DNA from: Siphonodentalium dalli
Lineage: Eukaryota; Mollusca; Scaphopoda; Gadilida; Siphonodentaliidae
NCBI GenBank assembly: GCA_032622095.1
Contig: CP136064.1
Coordinates: 254,698,484-254,762,483 of the forward strand
DNA: 64,000 bases
Direction of reading: 5' to 3'
Made by a program: the position numbers and the translations under genes. How positions within the stretch are numbered: the first letter of the stretch is position 1; each line of letters starts with the position of its first letter. Under the pieces are notes generated by a model. The model was given only the letters and a program-made list of their open reading frames with translations. It was not told where the DNA came from and ran no database searches. This document shows positions 36,841 through 48,620 of the stretch, in pieces.

Positions 36841-37907
36841 GCATTTGTCTGGAGTTATAACACTAGATGTTAGGATTTATGCAATTTTCAGGTTAAAATA
36901 TCTGAATATTATCGTACGAAGTGGATAGAACCATGGTTAATGAATAGGCTATTAAGCCTGAACATTTAGATGAAAGGGGAAATGAAATTATGCAAAACCT
37001 TTGTTTGGTCTGATTGAAGGGCGGGGGAGGGGCCAAATGGAATAATGCAGTTTTGGTTTGATTAAATGGGGGTGTGTGCAAAGGGAATTATTGAAAACAT
37101 AGTATTTGGTCTCATTCAGGGGGGTGGGTAGCCACGTCACTGTAAGCATAGTGGGTTTTTTCGACAGTGATTCCCATGCCATTGGTACGGGAATAATAAT
37201 TTCTTTACATTATTAATTGAATGCACGTCATATTCTCAAAATATGTCTTGTTGTGTTTTGAAAGAGGGGGTGGGTAGTGGAAATACAAAATAAACTTGGC
37301 ATACATAGGCCATCTAATACTTGAGTTTTGAAAATTGTTTAAATGGCACCTATTTCACCACATCTAATAGACAGTAAGCACAAAAATAGAAAGCTATGAA
37401 AAAAAATATTTGACTCCTATTGACTAACCACCCACCACTTCATACCGACTGTTACACGTGCTCAGAAAAAAAGTATTGACCCCATCCAGACCCTGAGTAT
37501 CGCTAATTTCTCTGGGTGAATGTTATAACATGTTAGGTGTCAGCTGTAATACTTGTGGGAGCATAACAGTCTAATTTTCATTTTGGGTGTAAATTTAACT
37601 TCAAACTGTTTACTGTCAACTTCTCCCTAATACATAGCCGTCGCTCAATTTAATACCCCTGGGGTGGGGTATATTTCCACTTATTATTTGGTTTAACCCA
37701 TAGACACGTGTGCTATGGACTGTAACAATGCGTTTAAAATACCAGTTATTAGGGCAATATTCCTATCAGATATACCCATCCAAATAAATATTGTATCACA
37801 TACTGTTTTGGTGAACGTCCATGATAACAATAAGCATTGATTCAAAATTAATTTATGGCCCATACATTAGCAAGTCAGTCTGTGTCATATAATATTTATG
37901 TTTCCAG
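36841..37907. other. Intergenic sequence
   Basis: G-rich imperfect repeats lie at 37010-37135 (GGTCTGATTGAAGGGCGG, TTTGGTTTGATTAAATGGGG, GGTCTCATTCAGGGGGG). No gene. Confidence 0.45.
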
Positions 37908-38030
37908 CTCAGAGTTGGAGTGAAAGAATCTATAACTGTGAAGCGAAAGTTCCCCGCCACAGAAATTGTTGATTGTGTTACAGAGAAAGTTATGAAGGTA
38001 TCTGATAGTGAGCCAGTTTATCTGAATGAG
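37908..38030 (+). pseudogene. Plus-strand exon, unknown protein (part 1)
   Basis: A 123-bp exon-like segment after the acceptor TTTATGTTTCCAG, ending at GAG|GTGTGT, with 41 codons open in phase 0 (starts LRVGVKESITVKRKFPATE). Its phase matches the next exon-like segment at 39883, 1,852 bp downstream. It has no recognised domain but composition like soluble protein. Beyond the donor the frame soon meets a stop, as expected of an intron. The downstream part carries an in-frame stop, so the locus is probably decayed. It opposes the minus-strand mucin genes and is unrelated to them. Confidence 0.45.
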
Positions 38031-39882
38031 GTGTGTAGTGACAAACAGTAAACCGCATATGGAGGCAATGCAATATCCAGGAGCGTCTTCAACATGCATA
38101 TATGTGCATCTATATGTTGACTAAAATGCAATTGATGCTAAAGATTCAATTTTACATTTCAGCCCCTTTCTGTAACAAGTTTTTTTTTATAGTTTCTTGG
38201 ATACAAAATAATAAATATGAATCGAAGACCCCAGTCAAGAAGAAACACTTCTATCAAATAATATTAATTGTACTTTTTGTAAATTTTTCTGGTATAGTAG
38301 ATACGATCAATTTGGGACATTGTAAAACTTGGGGAACGTTTGGAGCATAACACGTGGGAGAACTCTCTCTAACTGACATCGCCTGAACGTTTCAAATTGT
38401 TGTAAAAAATAGTAACAGAAATATACCAATTGATAATAGCATTATATAAGAAAATGTTGATATAAAATGAACATTAATTGATGGAAGCTTTTCCAGACAG
38501 GACTGGTGTCTCAGTTTTATTATTTTTTACCCCGGACACTATATAAAATTTAGTAACAAAGAGATAGTCTATCTTTAACCATGAATTAAAATTTCTGGTG
38601 TTAAACATCGCAGACTATGGTATAAATGTGATACATGTACCAACAAACTGGCGGCTCAACTTCAATGCGAACATTTTGGAAATCACGGTATGATTCGGTA
38701 GAAGAAATTCCTTACAAATCAAAGTAGTGAATATTAATGTAAAAAGCCATGGATATCTCACTGCCTCGTTATAAATGCACATACTAATATCAAACATATT
38801 ATATACTGTGCAACACTGATTATATTTTGCAGAAGTATAACTTTCAGAGCATTTCCTTCACCATAGCACAACGTTGCAGGCCAATACATCTACATATTGC
38901 AAAATAATAGATGCTGAATAGAGGTACAGAATTACATTGTGTGGGACCACCAACTGTGACCTGAATTAGATTGATGCATATTATGTACACGTACCATACC
39001 AATGATGGTGAAAATAGATATATGTTGAATATTAATAGTTATACAGTATGGTTGAATATATCTCGGACTCATAAATGTGTCGATGTCAGTGAGTACTGTC
39101 GGACGTAACAGACAACAATCGGAAATGATGAATTTATTAGAAATAATAAAAATACTATACATTTAACATTTCTTACGTTAAAATCCATTCTAGAATATTG
39201 AATGGATCAAAAAGAAATTCAAGCTGTCAAAGTAATCATTGATACTCAGTTGATAAATAGTATTAGTCCTCAAGGGAGATACATGTATTTATAATTTCAC
39301 ACTCTAAGATAATAGCCAGGTTCTGCCGCAAATATGTCATAATGTTTTGACCGTGTATTTGTAAGCATCATGATAATGTGAGTCAGGTGACCTCCATTGG
39401 CAATGGCAACACACATTACAAGTTACATGTAGATGTGGTGAACATGGCTAAAACAACTGATACAGTGTAGTCTCGACATTAGCCGCATTAAAATGGTTTT
39501 AAAAACATGTAATTAAAGTAAGCACACAGTTTAGGTACTGAAATTTCGAATCAATAAAATGGTTGCACGTTTTATATCCCTCTGAATTGAAATAAAATAG
39601 CCCTTCAAAATCATGATCTGAATGCACACATAGTGTTTGAAACTTTGAGAAGTTTATATGTGCACAGTGTTTCCTGAAGAAAAATCAGGGACACTACTGA
39701 TGTCTGTACATGTATGCACATGGGTTTGTTCCAAATGGTTTTGGAATGATTAATTTTCTAAACTCAATATTGTTGAAATTCCTTTTCAATAACAGTGTAT
39801 GGGATCTTGAACATTATGTGTGTCTTCAAATTAAATTAATGTGATGGATCATAATTCTAATCAATATGCTGTCTAACTTCAG
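38031..39882 (+). other. Putative intron
   Basis: AT-rich. Includes a degenerate minus-strand relative (39345-39470) of the Cys-rich fragment at 33247-33535, recognisable by the shared stretch GTGAGTCAGGTG. No other feature. Confidence 0.4.
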
Positions 39883-40290
39883 GAAACAACATATTTGAGT
39901 GTAGCTGATAAAACATATGCTTCAGTGTGGGCATGTATGCCAAGTGTGTGTAAGAATATTAACCTAAGTGCAGGACATAGCTATTGTACAGCTTCCATAA
40001 GTAAACAAATGCTATTAAATTCTTCAACATCACATATGAAACCACTTTCAACATCAACGCCAAGTAAGAATGTGGATAGAGAATGTAAGTCAAACAAAGA
40101 TACGGAAAGTGATTGTGAGAGTGTCAACACAGAGAATGAGAAAAATGATTCCCATTGAGATTATGTTAATATGGAATCTGACAGTGATAGCGATAGTGAT
40201 TGTTCAGATGGTGAGAATCAGAGTGTGGAAAAGAATTTTTTTAAAGAGAGAAAATTAATAGTGTTCGAAAGCTGCTTAGAAGAGTTATTG
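39883..40290 (+). pseudogene. Plus-strand exon with in-frame stop, transposon-derived-like protein (part 2)
   Basis: Follows the acceptor TCTAACTTCAG and stays in one frame from 39883 to about 40290 except for one TGA at 40156-40158. Before the stop come ETTYLSVADKTYASVWACMP and a Ser/Thr-rich stretch. After it, in the same frame, come an acidic run (ESDSDSDSDCSDGEN) and ERKLIVFESCLEELLNFC. The last phrase resembles, from memory, the start of a conserved region in uncharacterised, possibly transposon-derived metazoan proteins, where a cysteine pair normally follows. Here the similarity stops at about 40290, exactly where the antisense tail exon of gene 1 begins. Truncation plus the stop make this a pseudogene. 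Assignment to a family is uncertain. Confidence 0.45.
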
Positions 40291-40582
40291 AACTTCTGCA
40301 TATATGTCATTGTCCTGCTCTGCAAGTGGTGCTGTATATGTCGGCACGGGATAGGGGTCTTGCGTCCTGACCAACTGAAATCCAGTTTTGTACAATGCAG
40401 ACTCTCTTATGTCGGCGTAAACACTCTTGTAAACACCTTCTGCATGTATGTTATTGTTCGTCTTTGCACGTGGTGTTGATTCTGTTCTTTTTCCGATACA
40501 TCCTATAACCACATATGCATAGAACAGCCATAGCGAAAAATCCAATTGGAATCGCTACCAGATATGGAATCATCTTGAATAC
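40285..40582 (-). CDS. Mucin-like gene 1, transmembrane and tyrosine-motif tail exon (frameshifted)
   Basis: After the acceptor TTATTTATAG, the exon starts with two bases and then FKMIPYLVAIPIGFFAMAVL, continuing CICGYRMYRKKNR: a transmembrane helix with a basic stop-transfer. The two-base start fits the one-base end of the mucin exon at 42969. That frame stops at TAA about 15 codons after the helix. A second frame, shifted by one base, carries a tail to 40285 with several tyrosine motifs: VYKSV, SVYADI (fits the ITIM pattern S/I/V/L-x-Y-x-x-I/V/L), ALYKTG and DIYAEV just before the stop. The natural reading is helix plus tail with one indel between about 40545 and 40470, from an assembly error, an undetected tiny intron or a loss of function. 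Tail motifs imply SH2-domain binding. Confidence 0.6.
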
Positions 40583-42380
40583 TATAAATAATGAAAGGTA
40601 TGTATATCAGAATGAATGGGGGTGCTAGCTCAGTAATTGCTTCAATGTACATGCGAACATTCTTTTCATTTTTAATCGAAATGGTCATGTTTCAATCAGA
40701 ATGGCAAACTGAGATGTACCTCAACTCAGATCAATCCTGAAAATGATAAAATGATAGGTCAAGATTATCTCCCATGCTCGGGTCCAAACTGCTCCGGCCC
40801 CACCCAGATACGACTGCGATTATGGTGTATGTGATCTAACGGCATTGTTCACCGGAACATCACAACATTGAGTCTTTCCCAGAGAGTTGAACTGCCTCAT
40901 AATCTTCAGCTGACAAATTATGTTCTGTGAAAGATGTTGATAGGGGAAATGCATGTTGAATTAACGTGTTCATAGTACATAAGTGTTAACTGGGCATTTA
41001 TGATTTTCAGAGCAGTATAGTGGATTTTTTTATTCAAGAATGTTGTTTACGTTCTTCTAATTTGCCACGGTCGGGGACCTCAACATATATTATGTATATA
41101 TCATTTTTGTCACATTTACATAGTTGCGAGACCACTAATTATTACAGTATATGTAATTGAGTGAGAAGAGCAGAGAGAATAAATTGTAGGGGCCTGCGAA
41201 TTGGGTGTTTTCATTTCAATCAGGCAAACGATTCGAAATGTCATTCTTACAGATTGGGTCGATTCGTTATGGATTAGTTGGCGATAACATTACATGCCCT
41301 ACCATCGAACATAACGATACGTGTGTACTTTTAATTCGTTTACTACATTATTATAGCGAATTTTCTTTTCTGGTAAGAGCTTTGTGGTCTGTAGAAAGCA
41401 CAGAAAAGCACCTGTCACCAAAGATTCGACGAAATTCGAATCGTGGTAGCCGATTTCGAATCAGACGAGCGATTTCGAATCGCATCAAATCGAATCGATT
41501 CGCATGGCCCTAATACATTCACCAAAACTAAATGAGGAGATTCTTTATTTGTACCATGTCCAGAACAGAATATCCATTAGTGCTCTGTACTTGTCCACGT
41601 TAAGTAATAGACGTGTTTTCTTTCTGACACGATGGATATTACATCTGTATGAACTACATTAACATACATTATTTTTTGAAAACTAGTGTATCTACATAAT
41701 CGGATTGGAATATGAAACTAATCTTAGCGAGTGTTATTATGTATGTATTGATGATTAAAATGGCTATGTATCTTTAACCAGGTTATGTGTGGCGCAGTAC
41801 ATATTATTTTCTGATCGGCGCGTGGTTGGCCTAAATCGGCAACGCCGTTCTTCGGTCAGAATAGTTAGAACTGAAACCATATGTTAAATATTATTTGTGT
41901 GTGGTGGAATATGATTTATTGTAAGTGAGTGTAAACGTTTAAGTAATAGTGCAATAATATATTATTATGTCAGATTTTGCGATTAGCCAATTGGCGTCGA
42001 TATCTAGTGACGGTATATGAACCCATATTAGGTTGGTGACCTAACATGAAATCAATATTAAGTGCGTATCAGCCATCTTGTTTTTTCAGAAACTCAGTCT
42101 CCTCTTGAATATTTTGGTGTATGTTGGCGCCAAGAAAGGGGATATCTGTCGGAAATCATTTTCGGATATATTTGAGGACTTCTAGAGACTCATAAATTAA
42201 CTATCAAACATGTTGTCCTACTTCTGATAATTATCCATTGACATAATGCGTTGACGTTCAACGCCCATGACGCGTCGATGTGACGTTAAATAATTGGTTA
42301 ATGGCCATAGACGACGCATTTATCTTACCAAATTACAATAAATTACAGGGATATGCTGGATTTTGTCATAATAAATACGC
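40583..42380. other. Gene 1 intron
   Basis: Lies between the mucin exon (42969) and the tail exon (40582). Contains a patch at 41420-41510 dense in GATTCGAAATCG-type palindromes. No other coding exon was recognised. Confidence 0.5.
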
Positions 42381-42469
42381 TACGGGACGCTTAGTGGTCG
42401 GACGTGGTGTCATGTGAGGCTCAGCTAGATCAACATTAGGCACCATATCCGACCACTAGGCGTCCCATA
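42381..42469. repeat. Short inverted repeat, 29-bp arms
   Basis: Arm 1 contains GGGACGCTTAGTGGTCGGA and arm 2 contains TCCGACCACTAGGCGTCCC, separated by 31 bp. Probably a small hairpin MITE in the gene 1 intron. Confidence 0.7.
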
Positions 42470-42968
42470 ACTTATAATACAGTACCACGTAATCAAATTC
42501 AAGCAGTTAACCTCAAATCATAAATTACTTAATAGAATTAATATTCAAACTTATCTGTCAGATAAACGACATTCTTTCTGTTCACAAATTCAACATTTAA
42601 AACAAATACAGAATATTAAGATTCACTCGGCCAAAAGTGTATGATATTGTCAAATGAATTAGGAATATATCTTGACAGAGGCATTATAAATTAATTATAA
42701 ATGAATTGCAAGTGTTCTTATTATTATTAACTATAAATAATAACTTCCATCACAACGTATATTTCTGTTATTATTCTTTATCTGTTTATCATCGTTCTTG
42801 TTGCATGTTAGTACAGTTATTTTACTTGATGTATGTGCGTATTATGTAATCTCATATCCTTTTTTTTAATAAAACTCCATATTCTCTTCTATAATAAATT
42901 ATTATGTAATTTGAGGTTTGCATAGAAAATAACGCGTTTTCGTTTTATAATCTTAGTACATGTATTAC

Positions 42969-44156
42969 CTAACTCGTCGTTTTCATCATCACCCTTGCCT
43001 AACGGAGTCGTTATGTTGGCTGTCGTAGTGGCGGTTATCTTCCTTGCCGTGGTCGCTGTTGTTGTCGTGATTGTAGTGAACATTGGCGTCGCTGTTGTCG
43101 TTGGTGTTGTCGTCGTCGACGGTGTTGTCGTCGTCGTTGTTGGTGTCGTCGTCGTTGTTGTCGTTGTTGGCGTCGGCGTTGTTGGTATCGTCGTCGTTGT
43201 TGGCGTCGATGTTGTTGTCGGCGTTGTCGTCGTCGTCGGTGTTGTCGTCGTCGTCGGTGTTGTCGTCGTTGTTGGTGTCGTCGTTGTTGTTGTCGTTGTT
43301 GGCGTCGGCGTTGTTGGTGTCGATGTTGTTGTCGTTGTTGGTGTCGTCGTTGTTGTTGTCGTTGTTGGCATCGGCGTTGTTGGTGTCGTCGTCGTTGTTG
43401 GCGTCGATGTTGTTGTCGCTGTTGTCGTCGTTGGTGTTGTCGTCGTCGTCGGTGTTGTCGTCGTCGTTGTTGGCGTCGGCGTTGTTGGTGTCGTCGTCGT
43501 TGTTGGCGTCGATGTTGTTGTCAGCGTTGTCGTCATCGTCGTTGGTGTCGTCGTCGTTGTTGGCGTCGTTGTTGGCGTCGTTGTTGGCGTCGGCGTTGTT
43601 GTCGTTGTTGGCGTCGGCGTTGTTGTCGTTATTGGTGTCGGCGTTGGTGTTGTTGTTGTCGTCGTCGGTGTTGGCGTCGGTGTTGTCGTCGTTGCTGTTG
43701 GCGTCGGTGTTGTCGTCGTCGTTGTTGGCGTCGGTGTTGTCGTCGTCGTTGTCGTCGTCGTCGTTGTCGTCGGCGTTGTTGACGTCGGTGTTGTTGTCTT
43801 TCCGGTTGGCGTCGCTGTCCTCGTTGACGCCGTCATTGTCGGTGTTGTTGTCGTCGTCGTCGTTGTTGTGGTTGTTGGTGTTGTTGTGGTTGGTGTTGTG
43901 TTAGTCGTTGGTCTGGTTGTAGGTGTTGGTGTTGTAGTAGTTGGTGTGGTTGTAGTTGTGGGTGTTGTTGTCGTAGTTGGTGTTGTTGTCGTAGTTGATG
44001 TTTGTGTAGTAGTGTGTCTTGTAGTTGTGGCTGGTGTGGTTGTAGTAGTAGTAGTTGTGAACATCCACCAGCACGTACCACAACAATTTTCTGGAGCGAT
44101 ATAAAGTTCACACAAGCTTGCATCACAGCCATCAGCTTTGTCACCATACTTGCATT
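42969..44156 (-). CDS. Mucin-like gene 1, PLAC-like plus Thr/Pro mucin exon
   Basis: A 1,188-bp exon: acceptor GTTTGTTACAG, phase 1, and probable donor TTAG|GTAATA, phase 1 (2 + 395 codons + 1; GG|GTGATG slightly upstream is an alternative with the same phase). The six-cysteine module starts ECKYGDKADGCDASLCE and ends CCGTCWWMF, close to that of the gene 2 mucin exon. A Thr/Pro stalk of about 340 residues follows, with TTTTPT repeats. It is shorter than in gene 2 and written with many ACG and ACA codons, so the two stalks expanded separately. The last residues are acidic (GDDENDEL) before the membrane exon. The product is predicted to be a heavily O-glycosylated surface stalk. Confidence 0.75.
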
Positions 44157-44479
44157 CTGTAACAAACATACATCTATTGTCAGAACACAATATACTACAT
44201 GAGCTAGCTGGTTCAACAATGAATAGAAACAACGTATGTCTACAATTTTGTGCTACCATATATCAATTATAACATATAATACCCCAAAATCTAGCTTAGT
44301 TAACACTTATACCTTGCATTACATATGACTCTTGTATGGATTGGATGCATATTGCAATCCGTTTAAAACGTTGTCCAAAATTGGCCTCACTAACAATGGA
44401 GTTAATGAAATAGCACAATAAGAGCATTGCGACTGGAGCGTAGCGACATATCAGACGTGTCAATGAAGGTAGATATTTG

Positions 44480-47125
44480 GCTGCAACTTGTGTTTGTTCC
44501 TGGTTCGTGTGGGTGTTATAGAAGTTAGTGTGGTAGTATTTCGTGTCGTGGTAGTTGGTGCGGTTGTCGGTAATGTGTATGTAGTAGTTGCGAGTGCTGT
44601 AGCAGTTGGTGTGGGTGTTGTAGTTGGTGTCGTAGTCGTTTATGTGGTTCTAGTTGGTGTGGTTGTAGTTTATGTGGATGTAGTATGTGTGGAAGTAGTT
44701 GGTGATGTAGTATGTGCTGTAATAGTTGGTGCGGATTTAATTTGTTTGTGTGCTGGAGTAGTTGTTGTTGTTGTTAGTGTGATTGTTATAGTAGTTGGTG
44801 TTGCAGTTGTTGTGGTTTTAAGCGTGGATGCAATTGGTCTGGTTGTCGTTGGTGTTGTGGTAGCTGTAGTAGTTGGTGTAATAGGTTTGGGTTTTGTGGA
44901 AGTTGATGTGTTGTAGCTGGCGTGGTTGTTGTGTTTTTTTGGAGTAGCTGGTGTTGTAGTAATTGTTGTTGTAGTTGATCCACATTTAGTATGTATGTGT
45001 GTTGTAGTAGTTGTTGTGGTAGTAGTTGGTGTGGATGTTATAGTAGAGTAGTTGGTGTTGTTGTAGTTGTGGTTGTAGTTGTTCTGGTGTTGTAGTAATT
45101 GTTGTTGTAGTTGGTCCGGATATAGTATGTATGGGGGTTGTTGTATTTGTAGTTGGTGTGGTTGCTATAGTAGTTGGTGTTGTTCTAATTGATGTGGTTG
45201 TAGTTGGTATGGTATTGGATGTGGTTGGTATGAGTGTTGTAGGCGTTAGTGTTGTAGTATTTGGTGTAGTTGGAGTTGTTTTAGTATTTGTTGTAGCTGT
45301 TGCTGCGAATATAGTAGTTGTGGTTGTTCTAGAAGTAGGTGTGGTTGTAGTTAGTGGTGTTCTTATAGTATTTGGTGTTGTTGTAGTGATTGTAAATGTA
45401 GTAGGTGTGGGTGTTTTGTAGTCGATATAGTTGTAGTCGGTGTTTTTGTTGTAGTTGATGTTATTGTTGGTGTTGTCAGTGTTGTTGTAGTTGGTGCTGT
45501 TGTAGTTGATGTGGTTGTTGTGGTAGTGTTATTATAGTAGTTGCTGTTGTAGTCGTTTTGCGGATGTAGTATGTACGGGTATGCTGTAGTTGGTGTGATT
45601 GTAAATGTAGTAGGTGTTTTGTAGCCGATGTAGTTGGTTTGGTTGTTGGTGTTAGTGTTGTTGGTACTGTTGTTGTTGTTGTTGTAGTTGGTGTGTTTGT
45701 GTATGGTGTGGTTGCAGTTGGCGTGGTTGACGTGGTAGTATTGTAGTAGTTTATGTTGTAGTCGTTGTTGCGGGTGTAGTATGTACTGGTTTTATTTTAG
45801 TTGGTGTGGTTGCTATATTAGTTGGGGTTGTTGTAGTTGTGGTTGTAGTAGTTTTTGGAGTAGTTTGTCCGGATTTAGTATGTATGTGTGTGGTAGTAGT
45901 TGGTGTGGCTGTAGTTGGTGTGGTTGTAGGTGTGGACGTAGTTGGTGTGGTTGTAGTTGGTGTAGTATGTTTGGGTGTTGTGGTTGTTGGTGTGGTTGTA
46001 ATTGGTGTGGTTTTGTAATATTAGTTGTTGTAGTTGTTGTAACTAGTGTGGTTGTAGGTGGTGTTCAGGTGTTAGTTGTTGTAGTCCACGATGTGGTTGT
46101 TGTACTAATCGATGTTGTTGTAGTGGTGTGGTTGTTGTAGTTGATTTTGTTGTAGCTTTTGTAATTTTAGTTGGTGCAGTTTTTGTGGTAGGGCTTGTCA
46201 GTGTAGTATGTGGTGTTGTTGTAGTTGGTGTGGTTATATTTGGTGTAGCTGTAGTTGGTGTGGTTGTTGTTGCAGTTGGTTCTGTTGAGTATATGTGGAT
46301 GTAGTTTGTGCTGTGGCACTTTGCGTTGTAGTAGTTGGTGTGGTTATTGTTGCTGTGGTTGTTGTAGTAGTTGACTTTCTAGTAGTTGGTGTGGTTGTAG
46401 TTGGTGTATTTGTCGTGTAAATGCGTGTAAATGTAGTTTGTATGGTTGTTGTAGTATTTGGTGTTTTTGTAGTTGATGTGGTTGTAGTTGGTGAGTATGT
46501 GTGGGTGTAGTTTGTTTTGTAGCTGTTTGTGTTTTACAGTTGGTGTGCTTGTAGTTTCTGTTGATGTAGTAGGTGGGTGGCTTTAGATATGGATGATGCT
46601 GGTGTGGTTGTAGTTGGTGTTGTCGTATTCGGTGCGGTGTAGTATGTATGTGTGTTTTGGTAGTTGTTGTGGTTGTATTTGGTGTGCTTATAGTTGCTGT
46701 GATTGTAGTTGGTGTTGTTGTAATTGGTGTGATTGTTGTTGTAGTTGGTGTTGTTGTAGTTGATGTTGTAGTAGTTTGCGTTGTTGTAGTTGGTGTGGGT
46801 GTATTTGGTTCTGTAGTAGTGGACGTGGATGTAGTATATGTGGTTGTTGTGGTAGTGTGTGTTGTTCTGGTTGACGGTGTTGTTGTAAATAGTGTGGATG
46901 CAGTTGGAATGGTTGTAGTTGATGTTGTCATAGTTGGTGTAGATGTTCCAATAGTTAATGTTTTTGTTGATGGTGTGGTTGTTGTAGTTGGTGTTGTTGT
47001 AGTTCGTGTGATTGCAGTTGGTGTTTTTTTGTGGTTGGTGTGCCGGTGTGGTTGTAGTTGGTGTGGTTTCAGTTGGGGTGGTTGTTATTGTTGTAATTGG
47101 TGTTGTTGTCGTAGTGGTATACACT
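44480..47125 (-). pseudogene. Decayed Thr/Pro mucin block
   Basis: About 2.6 kb of the same GTTGTAGTTGGTGTG-like (minus strand: Thr/Pro) sequence as the gene 2 stalk, lying in the gene 1 intron between 51476 and 44156. Unlike the two intact exons it is broken into short frames by many indels and stops. The longest pure Thr/Pro stretch is at 46931-46590. It starts near 47125 with [12 protein letters not shown] but has no six-cysteine module before it and no clear splice sites. Likely a former mucin exon that lost constraint. Confidence 0.7.
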
Positions 47126-47582
47126 TTCCTTATATTACCTATCTAAACTGATCCAAAAGGCACAGGTTAGTGATGATTGTTTTAATCTTTCTACACATTG
47201 ACTTTTATCAAGTATTCCCCCAATAAATGAATATCTATAATCCTTAAGACAATCAATTACTCTAGCTTAAATTAAATTAAGTGAAATAATAGTAGTGTTC
47301 TTCGGTTTGTTTACGGTTACCAGTGACTTCATGATTAACAATACCCTTGTCCCCTGATAACGAACTCAGTCACGTTTGTAACGGAAAGTGTGAGAAATTT
47401 CGATTTTGTTGGCCGTTTTGGATGACATGCTAAACCTATTTTCCAATATGGAGCGCATGTAATGCCGTATCTATAGTCAGTTGTGATCACTGGCCCGACA
47501 TGCGCGGCACAAATATGAAACTACCGTTCTGTATAACGTAAGTCTCACTCAATCTTTTGTAGCCATATGTGTTCAGTCGAAA
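47126..47582. other. Gene 1 intron sequence
   Basis: No feature recognised. Confidence 0.4.
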
Positions 47583-48083
47583 TCTCATATATATTTTGAA
47601 GACCTCTGTCTGTTTGTCTGTTTGTCTGTTTGTTTGTCATTTATACAAATCTACGATTCTCGACCGATCGGGACGAAACTTGGTACGTGTGTGAAGTTTG
47701 ACCAGGCGGTGGACGTTGTCGTATTGGCGAGCCCGTGCGGCGCCGGCTTCGCGCATGCGCAGACGATATCTCGGAAACGGGTGGAGCTATCGACTTGAAA
47801 TTTGCTATGTGAATGTATCTTGCCCCGGATACGAATTTTATCGGATCGCCGAGCCCGTGCGACGCCAGCTTCGCGCATGCGCAGACCAGATCTCGGAAAC
47901 GGGTAGAGCTATCGACTTGAAATTTGGTTTTTGAATAGCCCGGACAACGTCGCCCGGACAACGTCGGGCTCATCGACTTGAAATTTGGTTTATGAATAGC
48001 CCGGACAACGTCGGGCTGGGTAGAGCTATCGATTTGAAATTTGTTTTTTGAATAGCCCGGACAACGTCGGGCTCATCGGCTAG
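47583..48083 (+). mobile_element. Helitron-like element, subfamily with CCCGG hairpin
   Basis: Starts TCTCATATATATTTTG after an A and ends CTAG before a T, the A|T insertion pattern of Helitrons. The 3' hairpin GCCCGGACAACGTCGGGC lies 7 bases before CTAG. The hairpin and neighbouring text (TCGACTTGAAATTTG) are repeated about three times towards the 3' end. The interior (GACCGATCGGGACGAAACTT, GCGCATGCGCAGAC) recurs at 60107-60500. No RepHel protein, so non-autonomous. Confidence 0.75.
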
Positions 48084-48620
48084 TCTATTATATATTTTGG
48101 AAGATCTGTGTGTGTGTTCGCGATGAACGCGAAAACGGCCGAGCCGATTTGGATGAAACTTGGTATGTGGGGGTATTTTCGGCCGGGGTGACATAGGCCT
48201 ATTAATGTGCCCGTGCGACGTGACCTTTGCCTTGAAATCTGGTAATTTCAAGGTCAAACGCCCCGATGAACTCGAAAACGGCCGAGCCGATTTGGATGAA
48301 ACTTGGTATGTGGGGTACTTTCGGTCGGGAAGTGGCATAGACCTATTAACTTGCACGTGCGATGTGACCTTGACCTTGAAATCGGATCAATTCAAGGTCA
48401 AATCGCGAATTTGATGGTATTTCCACGAAATTTGATACATAGGGTTACTTTTGTCCACTGATTGTTTATCCCGTTACCCCGACCTGAATTTGACCTTCAA
48501 AATGATCAATTCAAGGTCAAATCGGGTAAAACAGGATTGATTTCGACGGGTACTTTTGTCGGGTACTTTTGTCTGGGCAGTGTTTTGAACGGGTCAAATG
48601 GGATAATGGGATAAAAAAAA
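48084..48620 (+). mobile_element. Second Helitron-like copy, head-to-tail (3' end not found)
   Basis: Begins TCTATTATATATTTTGGAAG directly after the CTAG of the previous copy. The interior has repeats of GAAAACGGCCGAGCCG, TTTGGATGAAACTTGGTATG and TTCAAGGTCAAA. No CTRR end with a hairpin was found, so the right limit (about 48620) is only where the similarity to such repeats fades. Confidence 0.5.

Noticed and set aside
42995-44104. Plus-strand frames in the second mucin exon (369 and 273 residues, Val/Gly- and Ser/Leu-rich)
   Set aside because: Antisense shadows of the minus-strand Thr/Pro stalk.
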